In this document: positions 30,999-39,282 of the stretch, piece by piece
Layout of the letters: the number at the start of each line of letters is the position of its first letter
How positions within the stretch are numbered: the first letter of the stretch is position 1
DNA from: Nitrosospira sp. Is2
GTDB taxonomy: Bacteria; Pseudomonadota; Gammaproteobacteria; Burkholderiales; Nitrosomonadaceae
Length of the DNA: 64,000 nucleotides
Reading direction: 5' to 3'
Assembly: GCF_033095785.1 (NCBI RefSeq)
Contig: NZ_CP137134.1
Span: 2,604,001-2,668,000 of the forward strand
The notes under the pieces: model-generated
Database searches by the model: none
What the model saw: only the letters and a program-made list of their open reading frames with translations
What the model was told of the DNA's origin: nothing
Translations under genes and position numbers: made by a program

Positions 30999-31760
30999 GT
31001 GAAGATAACTTGCAACATCGAAGGTAAGACCGCGCTTGTGACCGGCGCGAATAGGGGAATCGGCAAGGCGATTGTCGAGGCGTTCCTGCGTCGCGGTGTG
31101 GCGAAAATCTATGCGGCAGTACGCAATCCAGCTTCTGCTAACGCCCTCAGCGAGCGCTATGGGGAGAGGTTGACAGTTGTTCAATTTGATCTGTCTAAAC
31201 CCGAAACGATCATGGCAGCAGCCCACAGGGCGAGGGATGTTGAAGTAGTGGTTAACAATGCTGCTGTTTTCAAGGCCCATACGCCATTTGACCCTGACGC
31301 TATAGATGCGATTGAGCTTGGCATGCAAATCAATGTATACGGGCTCATGCGGGTGGCTCAAGCTTTTGCGCCCATTCTCAAGAAAAATGGAGGAGGAGCA
31401 TTCGTACAGATGAACTCAATCGCATCGTTGAAATGCGCTCCCGATTTTGCGACACACTCCGCGACCAAGGCGGCGAGCTACTCAATCACCCAGGCGCTAC
31501 GTGAGTTGCTGAGTCAGCAGGGCACTGCGGTACTGAGCGTGCACCCTGGTCTCATTGCGACCGATATGAGCGGTGCCGCAGCCCTGCAGGGAATTGCCGA
31601 GCCTCCTTTGGTTGTCGCCGAAGGGATAATTGCTGCACTGGAATCGGGTATATTTCATCTTTTTCCGGACGCCATGGCCAAACGTATTGGCAGCGCGTAT
31701 CAGAGTTTTGCCAGCAGTGTGATTGAAGCAGAGCTTGCAGAATATAAAAAAGCTCACTAA
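30999..31760 (+). CDS. SDR-family protein with His in place of the catalytic Tyr
   Basis: A 253-aa short-chain dehydrogenase/reductase-fold protein starting at GTG (30999). The dinucleotide motif TGANRGIGKA near residues 15-24, the NNAA stretch (VVNNAAVF) and Ser140 (QMNSIASL) are present, and so is Lys157. The Tyr of the YxxxK active site is replaced by His153 (FATHSATKAAS, read directly from CAC at 31455). The spacing to Ser140 and Lys157 is normal, so alignment is not in doubt. It may use His instead, have altered chemistry, or have lost activity. It precedes acnA on the same strand by about 115 bases. No substrate is suggested. Confidence 0.88.
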   Translation: MKITCNIEGKTALVTGANRGIGKAIVEAFLRRGVAKIYAAVRNPASANALSERYGERLTVVQFDLSKPETIMAAAHRARDVEVVVNNAAVFKAHTPFDPDAIDAIELGMQINVYGLMRVAQAFAPILKKNGGGAFVQMNSIASLKCAPDFATHSATKAASYSITQALRELLSQQGTAVLSVHPGLIATDMSGAAALQGIAEPPLVVAEGIIAALESGIFHLFPDAMAKRIGSAYQSFASSVIEAELAEYKKAH

Positions 31761-31875
31761 AACCATTACCTGGCATTGATTGAAAGAAAGCTCTTAGTTC
31801 ATTCAGAACCCCCAACGTTAAACGGTTCGGATGAGCCTGTCGAATGGGGTCCTTGCCAATATCTCGGGAGCATCC

Positions 31876-34722
31876 ATGATCCAGAATTCATTCAGCACGT
31901 TGAAAGAAATCCCTCTTTCGCCCGGCAAACACGCCAGATACTATTCCTTGCCTGCGCTCGAGGCGTCCGGGGTGGGGACAGTTTCACGGTTGCCAGTCTC
32001 CATTCGTATTGTGCTTGAATCGGTTTTGCGCAATTACGATGGGAAAAAAATTACTGAGGCTCATGTAAGACGGCTCGCAAACTGGCAGCCCAACGCGCCG
32101 CGGGTGGATGAGATTCCTTTTGTGGTGTCGCGCATCGTATTGCAAGACTTCACCGGCGTGCCGCTCCTTGTCGATCTCGCTGCGATGCGCAGCGTTGCAA
32201 AAAGAATGGAAAGGAATCCCAAGCTGATCGAGCCCCTTGTACCGGTTGACCTGGTCGTTGACCACTCGGTGCAGGTCGATTACTACGGTAATAGCGAGGC
32301 CCTTCGCCTTAATATGGAAATGGAATTTCGCCGCAACAGTGAGCGGTATCAGTTCATAAAATGGGGTATGCAGGCATTCGATACGTTCAAGGTCGTTCCG
32401 CCAGGTATCGGAATAGTGCACCAAGTCAATCTGGAGTACCTTGCGCGTGGGGTTTATCAGAAAGATGGCCTGGTGTACCCCGACACCCTGGTCGGAACAG
32501 ACTCCCACACTACGATGATTAACGCGATCGGGGTGGTGGGGTGGGGAGTTGGCGGGATCGAGGCAGAAGCGGGGATGCTCGGTCAGCCGGTTTACTTTTT
32601 AACACCGGATGTTGTTGGTGTGAACCTCACCGGTAGACTGCGTAGTGGCGTCACGGCAACTGATCTGGTGCTCACCGTGACCGAAATGCTGCGAAAGTCC
32701 CATGTGGTGGGTACGTTTGTGGAGTTTTTCGGGGAAGGGACCGCCTCGCTCACCGTCCCGGATCGTGCCACCATCGCGAATATGGCGCCTGAGTATGGCG
32801 CCACCATGGGTTTCTTTCCCGTGGATGACCGTACTATCGAATATTTTCGGGGAACGGGGCGTGATGAAGACGAAATCGCCGCCTTTCAATCCTACTTCAA
32901 GGCTCAGGAATTGTACGGCATTCCTTTTAAGGGACAAATCGACTACTCGCGTGAACTGGAGCTTGATTTGGGCACGGTCTCGCCCTCACTGGCCGGTCCT
33001 AGGCGTCCACAGGACCGCATTGAACTCGCCGACGTCAAATCCAGGTTTATCGAGCTTTTCAGCAAGCCGGTTACACAAAGTGGCTATGGAAGAAACGTGA
33101 CGGACCTAAACCAGCGCTATTCGGTGCGTGACTGTAATGAGAGTTCCGCAGCAAGTGAGTCTGTAGCCAGTAGCTTGAATCAGGATAAAGCGACGGTGAG
33201 GCCGGGAGCGGAAAGAAACATCACAGAGATGGTCAACAATCGCCCGATTCTCGATCAGGTGGAAACGCCCGTTTGCTTTAAGAACGGTCCGGTCGATTTA
33301 GGGCATGGAGATGTTCTGATTGCGGCGATTACATCCTGTACCAACACCTCGAACCCCAGTGTGCTCCTCGCGGCCGGGTTGCTGGCCAAGAAAGCAGTGG
33401 AAAAAGGGCTGACAGTAAAACGCCATATAAAAACTTCATTGGCACCCGGGTCGCGAGTAGTGACGGAATATCTTAGCGCGACCGGTTTGATGCCTTACCT
33501 CGAAAAACTCGGTTTTGACCTGGCAGGCTACGGTTGCACAACTTGCATAGGTAATTCCGGGCCGCTGTCAGAACCAATCGAGGAGGCCGTGGTGGCGAAT
33601 GATGTAGTGTGCGCCGCCGTGCTGTCGGGAAACCGAAATTTCGAGGCGCGGATCCACCCCAGTATTCGCGCAAATTTCCTCGCCTCGCCCCCACTGGTCG
33701 TGGCGTATGCTATCGCCGGCTCGATGCGGAAAGACTTGACGGCGGAGCCGCTGGGTTTCGACCAAGGCGGCAGCCCCGTCTGGTTGTCTGATATATGGCC
33801 GAGCCAGGAAGAGATCCAGGGATTAATGAAATTCGCCGCGAATGCCGAAACATTCCGGCGACTCTACAGCAACCTTACTAAGGATCATCCGCTATGGAAC
33901 GAAGTGTCATCGGTCGCCGGAGAGATTTACAACTGGCCCACATCGACCTACATTGCTGAGCCCCCGTTCTTCCAGGATTTCTCCATGCGGCCGGCTCAAC
34001 TTCGCGCGATCGTCAATGCGCGCGTTCTGGGGATTTTTGGCGATTCAGTGACGACCGATCATATCAGTCCCGCAGGTGCAATCAAGGAGACTTCGCCTGC
34101 TGGTCAATATCTGCTTGCGCACGGCGTATCCAAGTCGGATTTCAACAGCTACGGCGCGCGACGCGGTAACCACGAGGTGATGATGCGCGGGACGTTCGCC
34201 AATGTGCGTATCAAAAATCTGATGATACCCGGCAGCGAAGGCGGAATTACCATGCATCAGCCGGATGGTGAGCAGATGAGTATTTACGATGCAGCCATGA
34301 AATATATTGCGGAAGGAGTGACCACACTGGTATTCGGCGGGGAAGAATATGGCACCGGCTCCAGCCGGGACTGGGCTGCGAAAGGAACACAGTTGCTCGG
34401 TGTCAAGGCAGTGATTACACGGAGCTTTGAGCGCATCCACCGCAGCAACCTCGTCGGAATGGGCGTAATGCCATTGCAGTTCAAGGGCGATGACAGCGTT
34501 CAATCATTGGGGATCAGGGGCGATGAGCAATTCGATCTCCTGGGCTTGGAAGCCATCCGCCCACAGCAGAACGTCACGCTCGTCATCCGGAACCCGGACG
34601 GTTCCCGCCGCGAAATTGAGTTGTTATGCCGTATCGATACGGCTATAGAGGTGGACTATTACCTTCATGGCGGTATCCTGCCATATGTCCTTAGAGAACT
34701 CATGAGTGTGAATCAGAACTGA
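31876..34722 (+). CDS. acnA: Aconitate hydratase, AcnA type
   Basis: A 948-aa iron-sulfur aconitase of the AcnA/IRP1 type. The three cluster cysteines are Cys488 ([10 protein letters not shown]), Cys554 and Cys557 ([14 protein letters not shown]). Other family segments are [58 protein letters not shown] and [20 protein letters not shown]. It is about 55 residues longer than E. coli AcnA; an insert of that size lies before Cys488, in a polar stretch near residues 400-460 (for example [15 protein letters not shown]). ATG at 31876 is chosen for its GGAG site; an upstream in-frame start is less likely. The AcnD type paired with prpF is not indicated. Confidence 0.95.
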   Translation: MIQNSFSTLKEIPLSPGKHARYYSLPALEASGVGTVSRLPVSIRIVLESVLRNYDGKKITEAHVRRLANWQPNAPRVDEIPFVVSRIVLQDFTGVPLLVDLAAMRSVAKRMERNPKLIEPLVPVDLVVDHSVQVDYYGNSEALRLNMEMEFRRNSERYQFIKWGMQAFDTFKVVPPGIGIVHQVNLEYLARGVYQKDGLVYPDTLVGTDSHTTMINAIGVVGWGVGGIEAEAGMLGQPVYFLTPDVVGVNLTGRLRSGVTATDLVLTVTEMLRKSHVVGTFVEFFGEGTASLTVPDRATIANMAPEYGATMGFFPVDDRTIEYFRGTGRDEDEIAAFQSYFKAQELYGIPFKGQIDYSRELELDLGTVSPSLAGPRRPQDRIELADVKSRFIELFSKPVTQSGYGRNVTDLNQRYSVRDCNESSAASESVASSLNQDKATVRPGAERNITEMVNNRPILDQVETPVCFKNGPVDLGHGDVLIAAITSCTNTSNPSVLLAAGLLAKKAVEKGLTVKRHIKTSLAPGSRVVTEYLSATGLMPYLEKLGFDLAGYGCTTCIGNSGPLSEPIEEAVVANDVVCAAVLSGNRNFEARIHPSIRANFLASPPLVVAYAIAGSMRKDLTAEPLGFDQGGSPVWLSDIWPSQEEIQGLMKFAANAETFRRLYSNLTKDHPLWNEVSSVAGEIYNWPTSTYIAEPPFFQDFSMRPAQLRAIVNARVLGIFGDSVTTDHISPAGAIKETSPAGQYLLAHGVSKSDFNSYGARRGNHEVMMRGTFANVRIKNLMIPGSEGGITMHQPDGEQMSIYDAAMKYIAEGVTTLVFGGEEYGTGSSRDWAAKGTQLLGVKAVITRSFERIHRSNLVGMGVMPLQFKGDDSVQSLGIRGDEQFDLLGLEAIRPQQNVTLVIRNPDGSRREIELLCRIDTAIEVDYYLHGGILPYVLRELMSVNQN

Positions 34723-34736
34723 TCGCTGGTTAAAAA

Positions 34737-34802
34737 CCGGTCTACTCAACTTGCACCAGGGTTAGGGGAGGGGGGGAACCTGGTGCTCGCTGAGTAGACC
34801 GG
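34737..34802 (-). terminator. Long two-part hairpin with G-rich loop, terminator for the crp-type gene
   Basis: Twelve-base perfect arms CCGGTCTACTCA (34737-34748) and TGAGTAGACCGG (34791-34802) enclose a 4x4 internal bulge, a second eight-base perfect stem GCACCAGG (34753-34760)/CCTGGTGC (34779-34786), and a loop rich in G (about 34761-34778, containing runs of four and seven G). On the minus strand the stem is followed by TTTTT, so it fits an intrinsic terminator for the regulator gene; no T-run follows on the plus strand. It sits between convergent acnA and that gene. Confidence 0.7.
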
Positions 34803-34810
34803 GGCTCTCC

Positions 34811-35584
34811 TCAGCTCACAGACCACAACTCTTTGCTGGTTTTCCTGGTGACGGCAACATCTGCAGTCGCGCAGCTATTATTGCAGAACAGGCGTTCGTA
34901 TTCATTGTTTACGACGGTGTAACATTCACACACGGTATTTTCCAGCTCCTCGCGATCCAGCACGGCGATATGTCCACGGCTGTATTGAATGGCTCCAATC
35001 ATCTGCAGCTTAAGGGCAGCCTGTGTTACACTTTCCCTGCGTACGCCCAACATGACAGCGATCTGCTCATGTGTCATCTGCAACTCATGACCGGGTAAAC
35101 GATCAAGGCTCATCAGTAGAAAGCGGCATAGCTGCTGCTCGATGTTGTGATGGCGATTGCAAACTGCGTTTTGCGCAGTTTGCGTCATCAGTGCCTGGGT
35201 GAAGCACAACACCAGGTGTTGTAACTTTCCTTTCAAATCGAATTCTTGCTTTATTACGCTCGCTTTAACCCTGTACCCATCTCCCGCGCTTTGCACCACG
35301 ACACCAGCCGGGGTGCCACCCCCACCCAATAGAGAGGAAATACCCGTAAGGCCCTCGTTGCCGATAATCGCAAGCCGTACCGATGCCCCATTTTGCATAC
35401 CATACAAGGGCGCAACAATGCTGTTCGTCGGAAAATACAAGTGCGAAATAGGCGATCCCGGCTCATAAATTGTTTGGCCCAACGGCATCGCCGTGAATTC
35501 GAGATAAGGTAGAAGCCGCGCATAATCTTCCGCCGGCAGTGCGGCAAGAATCCGATTTTGCTTCGGGCTGTGCAGGGAAAACAT
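34811..35584 (-). CDS. Crp/Fnr-family transcriptional regulator
   Basis: A 257-aa regulator with an N-terminal cyclic-nucleotide-binding-like fold (ENE-type segments such as FPTNSIVAPLYGMQNGASVR and GNEGLTGISSLLGG) and a C-terminal winged helix (LQMTHEQIAVMLGVRRESVT, followed by ALKLQMIGAIQYSRGHI). There is no N-terminal Cys cluster as in FNR, so it does not look like an oxygen sensor of that type. ATG at 35584 has AGGAGG upstream; an earlier start adds 12 residues. It is isolated, and the 767-base upstream region holds several inverted repeats that could be its own targets. Confidence 0.9.
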   Translation of the reverse strand: MFSLHSPKQNRILAALPAEDYARLLPYLEFTAMPLGQTIYEPGSPISHLYFPTNSIVAPLYGMQNGASVRLAIIGNEGLTGISSLLGGGGTPAGVVVQSAGDGYRVKASVIKQEFDLKGKLQHLVLCFTQALMTQTAQNAVCNRHHNIEQQLCRFLLMSLDRLPGHELQMTHEQIAVMLGVRRESVTQAALKLQMIGAIQYSRGHIAVLDREELENTVCECYTVVNNEYERLFCNNSCATADVAVTRKTSKELWSVS

Positions 35585-36351
35585 AATTAAGATACCTCCT
35601 TGTATTGGGGCTGCGCCCAAGATTTATGCGTCGCTGAATTACGCGGTCAAGGCAGGGTCCGGAAACGTTAGCCTGACTCAACGTGTGCCACGCTTTCTCT
35701 CCTCGGCTGTTTGTTGGCCCGCCAAGCTTTTTTTATCAGATTCACCCCGGTTATTCGGGAACCCGTATCGGGAACACCACCCACGGTGAATCAATGTCTA
35801 TTAAGCATTTTTCGTGCCATAATATAGAAATACTGATAAACAGCAACTTAAGATAAGCTCGGGACGGTCAGCTACGTTTTACTTGGTCCCCGGTTGTTGC
35901 CTTCCAGCAACTAAAAACGGATTTCCGACTTTAACTGCCTGAATAATAACGGTTTTATCATGTCTCCAGACGGAGACGATATAAAAACGTAAAATATTCA
36001 ATCAGTTACAGCTTCACCAAGATCGGCACGAGACCCCGCGGTAACGGAATCGGCAGCCTCATCTGGCTGGAGTGACGTATCCAAGTTGTGTTACGTCTCC
36101 TCCCAGGTGATGTGATGCGACTGGGGTCGTGGGAACTACTCATGCCCAGCCGTAATTCGAGGTTCGATGTTGGAGTACGACCCGTACCAGATTGCACGCC
36201 AGTCAATCAGTACGGGACGCCTGTTTCTAAAGCTGCGGCGGGATTGAATTTTTGAGAAAAGTGTTGTATTGCAAACTGGACTGGATAGACTGGATGGGCT
36301 GGATGAATGGGATAAGTGAAGGCGGGGGTTCGAGTGGTATCAATCGTGCTT
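35585..36351. other. Non-coding region upstream of the Crp/Fnr gene
   Basis: No gene is convincing in these 767 bases. Visible structure: GATTCACC (35739-35746) and GGTGAATC (35785-35792), eight-base arms 38 bases apart, with the direct repeat TCGGGAAC twice between them; GTCTCC-AGAC-GGAGAC (35962-35977), a perfect six-base stem with four-base loop; and short TGGA-rich repeats at about 36278-36310. A stem near the panC stop (AATCGTG/CACGATT, 36342-36359) has no T-run. Any of these could be binding sites of the neighbouring regulator, but this is unproven. Confidence 0.55.
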
Positions 36352-37191
36352 TCACGATTCTAAATGCAATTCTACGTTGTCAATTAACCGCGTTCCCCTC
36401 AACTGGGCTGCACCGAGCACTACCATGTCCTCGTCGCCCTCGTGCGCCGGGGCCAGGGTATGGGCGTGGCGTACAGAGATGTAATCGGTTTTCCAGCCGT
36501 GTTCAAAAAGAATTCCTGTTGCGTTTCTCTCCAGGTCATCAAAACATGTATTGCCCTTTTCTATTTGGCATTTGACTTGCGCCAAGACTTGATACAGCCG
36601 CGCCGCCTCGGCGCGTGTTTCGGGGGTAAGGTAGCGGTTGCGGGAGCTCAGGGCCAAATTATCGGGTGCACGAACAGTCTCCCCCGCAACAATTTCAAGA
36701 GAATAGTTGAACTGTCTCACCAGTTCCCGCACCAGGTGCAACTGCTGGTAATCTTTTTTGCCAAAGACCGCGATCTGCGGTTGCACAATATTGAAAAGCT
36801 TCAGCACCACCGTCGCCACCCCGCGGAAAAACCCGGGGCGAAACTCGCCTTCCAGGCTGTTTGCGAGGGGCGGGGGCTCGACCATAAATTCCTGAAGCAC
36901 GGGATAGAGTGTGTGCTCGGAGGGCGCAAAGACCACGGATGTGCCCCACTGCTCCAATAGCTTACAGTCATCCGCCAGGGCTCGGGGATACCGGTCGAAG
37001 TCTTCAGTCGGCGAGAACTGCAGGCGATTTACAAAAATGCTGGTGACCACACAGTCTGCCTTCATCCGCGCAAGGTGAACAAGCGAGAGATGGCCGTCGT
37101 GCAAACCTCCCATGGTGGGCACAAGTGAGACGGAAGATTCGCGCTTAAGTCTCTCCCGCAAGGATGAGATGTCGCTCAGGACGTCCAACAC
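36352..37191 (-). CDS. panC: Pantothenate synthetase
   Basis: A 279-aa ATP-dependent ligase joining pantoate and beta-alanine. Nucleotidyltransferase-fold motifs are visible: SLVPTMGGLHDGHLSLV (HIGH-like), VVTSIFVNRLQFSPTEDFD, VFGKKDYQQLHLVRELVRQ, and LALSSRNRYLTPE (KMSKS-like). The start is GTG at 37191 (an in-frame TTG follows directly). It lies ten bases after panB, so the pantothenate genes form one unit. Confidence 0.96.
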   Translation of the reverse strand: MLDVLSDISSLRERLKRESSVSLVPTMGGLHDGHLSLVHLARMKADCVVTSIFVNRLQFSPTEDFDRYPRALADDCKLLEQWGTSVVFAPSEHTLYPVLQEFMVEPPPLANSLEGEFRPGFFRGVATVVLKLFNIVQPQIAVFGKKDYQQLHLVRELVRQFNYSLEIVAGETVRAPDNLALSSRNRYLTPETRAEAARLYQVLAQVKCQIEKGNTCFDDLERNATGILFEHGWKTDYISVRHAHTLAPAHEGDEDMVVLGAAQLRGTRLIDNVELHLES

Positions 37192-37201
37192 TCAACCCAA
37201 G

Positions 37202-37993
37202 CTAAAACGCATGTTCTGGCCCTGGAAATTCGCCACTCTTGACGGCGCGCACATAATTTTTTGCCGCTTCATGGATACTGGTTGCCCCCGTCATAAAGTT
37301 TTTCATGAATCTGGCTTTCTTGCCGGAATAAATACCCAGCATGTCATAAAGTACCAACACCTGAGCCGAACAATTGGCTCCTGCGCCGATACCAATCGTT
37401 GGAATAGATAGCGTCCTGGTCACCTTTTCCGCCAGCACGGCGGGAACAACCTCCATCAAGAGCATACTTGCTCCCGCTTTTTCGAGGGCAACCGCGTCTT
37501 CCAGCACCTGTCGAGCCTGATAGTCAGTCGTGCCTTGGACCTTGTAGCCGCCTAACTGATGCACCGATTGCGGCGTTAATCCGATATGGGCACAGACAGG
37601 TATCCCGCGCTGCGTGAGGAATGCGACTGTTTCGGCCATAATGGCGCCGCCTTCGAGCTTGACCATATTTGCGCCCGCAGCCAAGAGCTCTGCGGCATTT
37701 TCGAATGTCGCTTCGGGACTTACCTGAGACGTGCCGAACGGCATGTCTGCCATAATGAGCGCCTTGCTCGACCCCCGCTTTACGCAGCGGGTGTGGTAAA
37801 TCATGTCATCCAGGGTAACGGGCAGAGTGCTTTCTTCCCCCTGGAGTACGTTACCCAGAGAATCTCCCACCAGCAAGATGTCCACGCCGGCATTTTCCAG
37901 CAATGTCGCAAAGCTTGCGTCGTAGCACGTCAGGACGGCGATCTTCTCCCCATCGTCCCGCATTTTTTGTATAGCGTCTTGCGTGGTTCGCAT
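37202..37993 (-). CDS. panB: 3-methyl-2-oxobutanoate hydroxymethyltransferase
   Basis: A 263-aa enzyme forming ketopantoate from 2-oxoisovalerate and a folate C1 unit. It shows [36 protein letters not shown] (metal and substrate site), [45 protein letters not shown] and [20 protein letters not shown] at 37993 is chosen because AGGAG lies seven bases before it and the product then begins [19 protein letters not shown]; earlier in-frame starts add up to 27 non-conserved residues. Confidence 0.96.
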   Translation of the reverse strand: MRTTQDAIQKMRDDGEKIAVLTCYDASFATLLENAGVDILLVGDSLGNVLQGEESTLPVTLDDMIYHTRCVKRGSSKALIMADMPFGTSQVSPEATFENAAELLAAGANMVKLEGGAIMAETVAFLTQRGIPVCAHIGLTPQSVHQLGGYKVQGTTDYQARQVLEDAVALEKAGASMLLMEVVPAVLAEKVTRTLSIPTIGIGAGANCSAQVLVLYDMLGIYSGKKARFMKNFMTGATSIHEAAKNYVRAVKSGEFPGPEHAF

Positions 37994-38128
37994 GCCTGAA
38001 CTCCTACTGTAGTGCATCGGATAGTCGAATAAAAATATCTGTACGCCGTAACCTCGCCGCCCCGACGCATTCATCCAGGGGCCGGGATCACAGGCGGGTG
38101 GAACGTGTTCGCGATGTTCGGGAGTTCC

Positions 38129-38770
38129 CTAGATCCCGAAATTAAAATATTCCCTGGGGCCGCGCATCTGCTCCACCTGTTTCAACAATAAATCAAAATC
38201 CTCCTGCCTATCAGCGAAATTTAAATTTTCGCTGTTTATGATCATCAAGGGGGCAGCTTCATATTGGTGAAAGAACCTCGTGTAAATATCCGCCAACTGC
38301 CATAAGTATTCTTCCGAAATTTTATTTTCAAAGGCGTTGCCTCGCCTTTTTACACGTTCGACTAGCGTGGAAGGAGACGCCTGCAAATAAATCACCAGGT
38401 CGGGCAGGGGCGCTTCCGGTTGCAGGTGATGATAAATTTTGCGGTACAGATCATACTCGGCATCATTTAACGTGAGCCTCGCGAACAGCGGATCCTTGTC
38501 AAGCATGAAGTCGCTCACGGTCGTATTGCTGAACATATCGATCTGAGCCAGTTCCTGGAGCTGATTAACTCGCTGAAACAAAAAAAACAATTGTGTAGAA
38601 AGGGCGTATCGGGGAATGTCCCCATAGAACTTTTCGAGAAACGGGTTTTCCGCGGGTTGTTCAAGCAGGAGTTCACAACCCAGGCGAGTAGCCATGCGGC
38701 GTGCCAGGCTGGTCTTGCCCGCGCCTATCGGTCCCTCGATAACGATGTAACGATAATCCGCGAGATTCAC
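38129..38770 (-). CDS. Deoxynucleoside kinase (dGK/dAK type)
   Basis: A 213-aa P-loop kinase of the deoxynucleoside kinase family, which salvages deoxynucleosides. It has the P-loop VIEGPIGAGKTSLARRMA (residues 10-27), LEQPAENPFLEKFYGD, FFLFQRVNQLQELAQ, and VIYLQASPSTLVERVKRRG with the DRS-like lid region. Start is GTG at 38770, directly after folK. In related genomes this kinase commonly lies with panB, panC and folK, which is the arrangement here. Confidence 0.9.
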   Translation of the reverse strand: MNLADYRYIVIEGPIGAGKTSLARRMATRLGCELLLEQPAENPFLEKFYGDIPRYALSTQLFFLFQRVNQLQELAQIDMFSNTTVSDFMLDKDPLFARLTLNDAEYDLYRKIYHHLQPEAPLPDLVIYLQASPSTLVERVKRRGNAFENKISEEYLWQLADIYTRFFHQYEAAPLMIINSENLNFADRQEDFDLLLKQVEQMRGPREYFNFGI

Positions 38771-39277
38771 TTATCCCGGCTCTCTTTCGAGTTGCTGTCC
38801 GGAGCACGCCCTGAGCAATTCCGCGATGGCGCCGTAACCGGAAATGCGGCAGTCCGGCGCGATTTCGAAAAGCGGGCGTAGCACAAACGCCCGTTGATGC
38901 ATACGCGGATGAGGCAGAGTCAGGTGACAGTCGCTGCAGTGCAGATCGTCGTACAGGAGGATGTCGAGATCGAGAGTCCGCGGGCCGTTGCGATATTCAC
39001 GCACTCGCCCGTGGCCCTGCTCGATTTCGAGCAGGGCTTTAAGCAGATCGTGCGGCGGCAAGCCAGTTTCGATCAGCGCCACCGCGTTGATGAAATCTGG
39101 CTGATCCAGTTTTCCCACCGGGGCGGTGCGGTAGAGTGAGGAAAACGCCAGGAGGTGGCTCGACGGAAGACGCGCCAGCTCGTCCAGCGCCTTCCGGATT
39201 TGCGCTACAGGCTCGGCCATATTACTGCCCAGGCCGATATATGCCGCATGGTTAGTCGCGACGCGGTGCTGTGACAT
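38771..39277 (-). CDS. folK: 2-amino-4-hydroxy-6-hydroxymethyldihydropteridine pyrophosphokinase
   Basis: A 168-aa HPPK of folate synthesis, transferring pyrophosphate from ATP to the pterin. Motifs: HAAYIGLGSNMAEPVAQIRK at the N-terminus, YRTAPVGKLDQPDFINAVAL, GPRTLDLDILLYDD (magnesium-binding), and LTLPHPRMHQRAFVLRPLFE. It is six bases after pcnB. Confidence 0.96.
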   Translation of the reverse strand: MSQHRVATNHAAYIGLGSNMAEPVAQIRKALDELARLPSSHLLAFSSLYRTAPVGKLDQPDFINAVALIETGLPPHDLLKALLEIEQGHGRVREYRNGPRTLDLDILLYDDLHCSDCHLTLPHPRMHQRAFVLRPLFEIAPDCRISGYGAIAELLRACSGQQLEREPG

Positions 39278-39282
39278 GTGAC

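Noticed and set aside
31876..34722. AcnD (PrpF-dependent methylcitrate dehydratase) instead of AcnA
   Set aside because: Its motifs and length fit AcnA, and no prpF gene is adjacent; a PrpD is present instead.
36006..36206. Short frame and a plus-strand stretch (RLGSWELLMPSRNSRFDVG) reminiscent of the end of an FGE-like protein
   Set aside because: Similarity is weak and a stop interrupts it; not enough to call a pseudogene.
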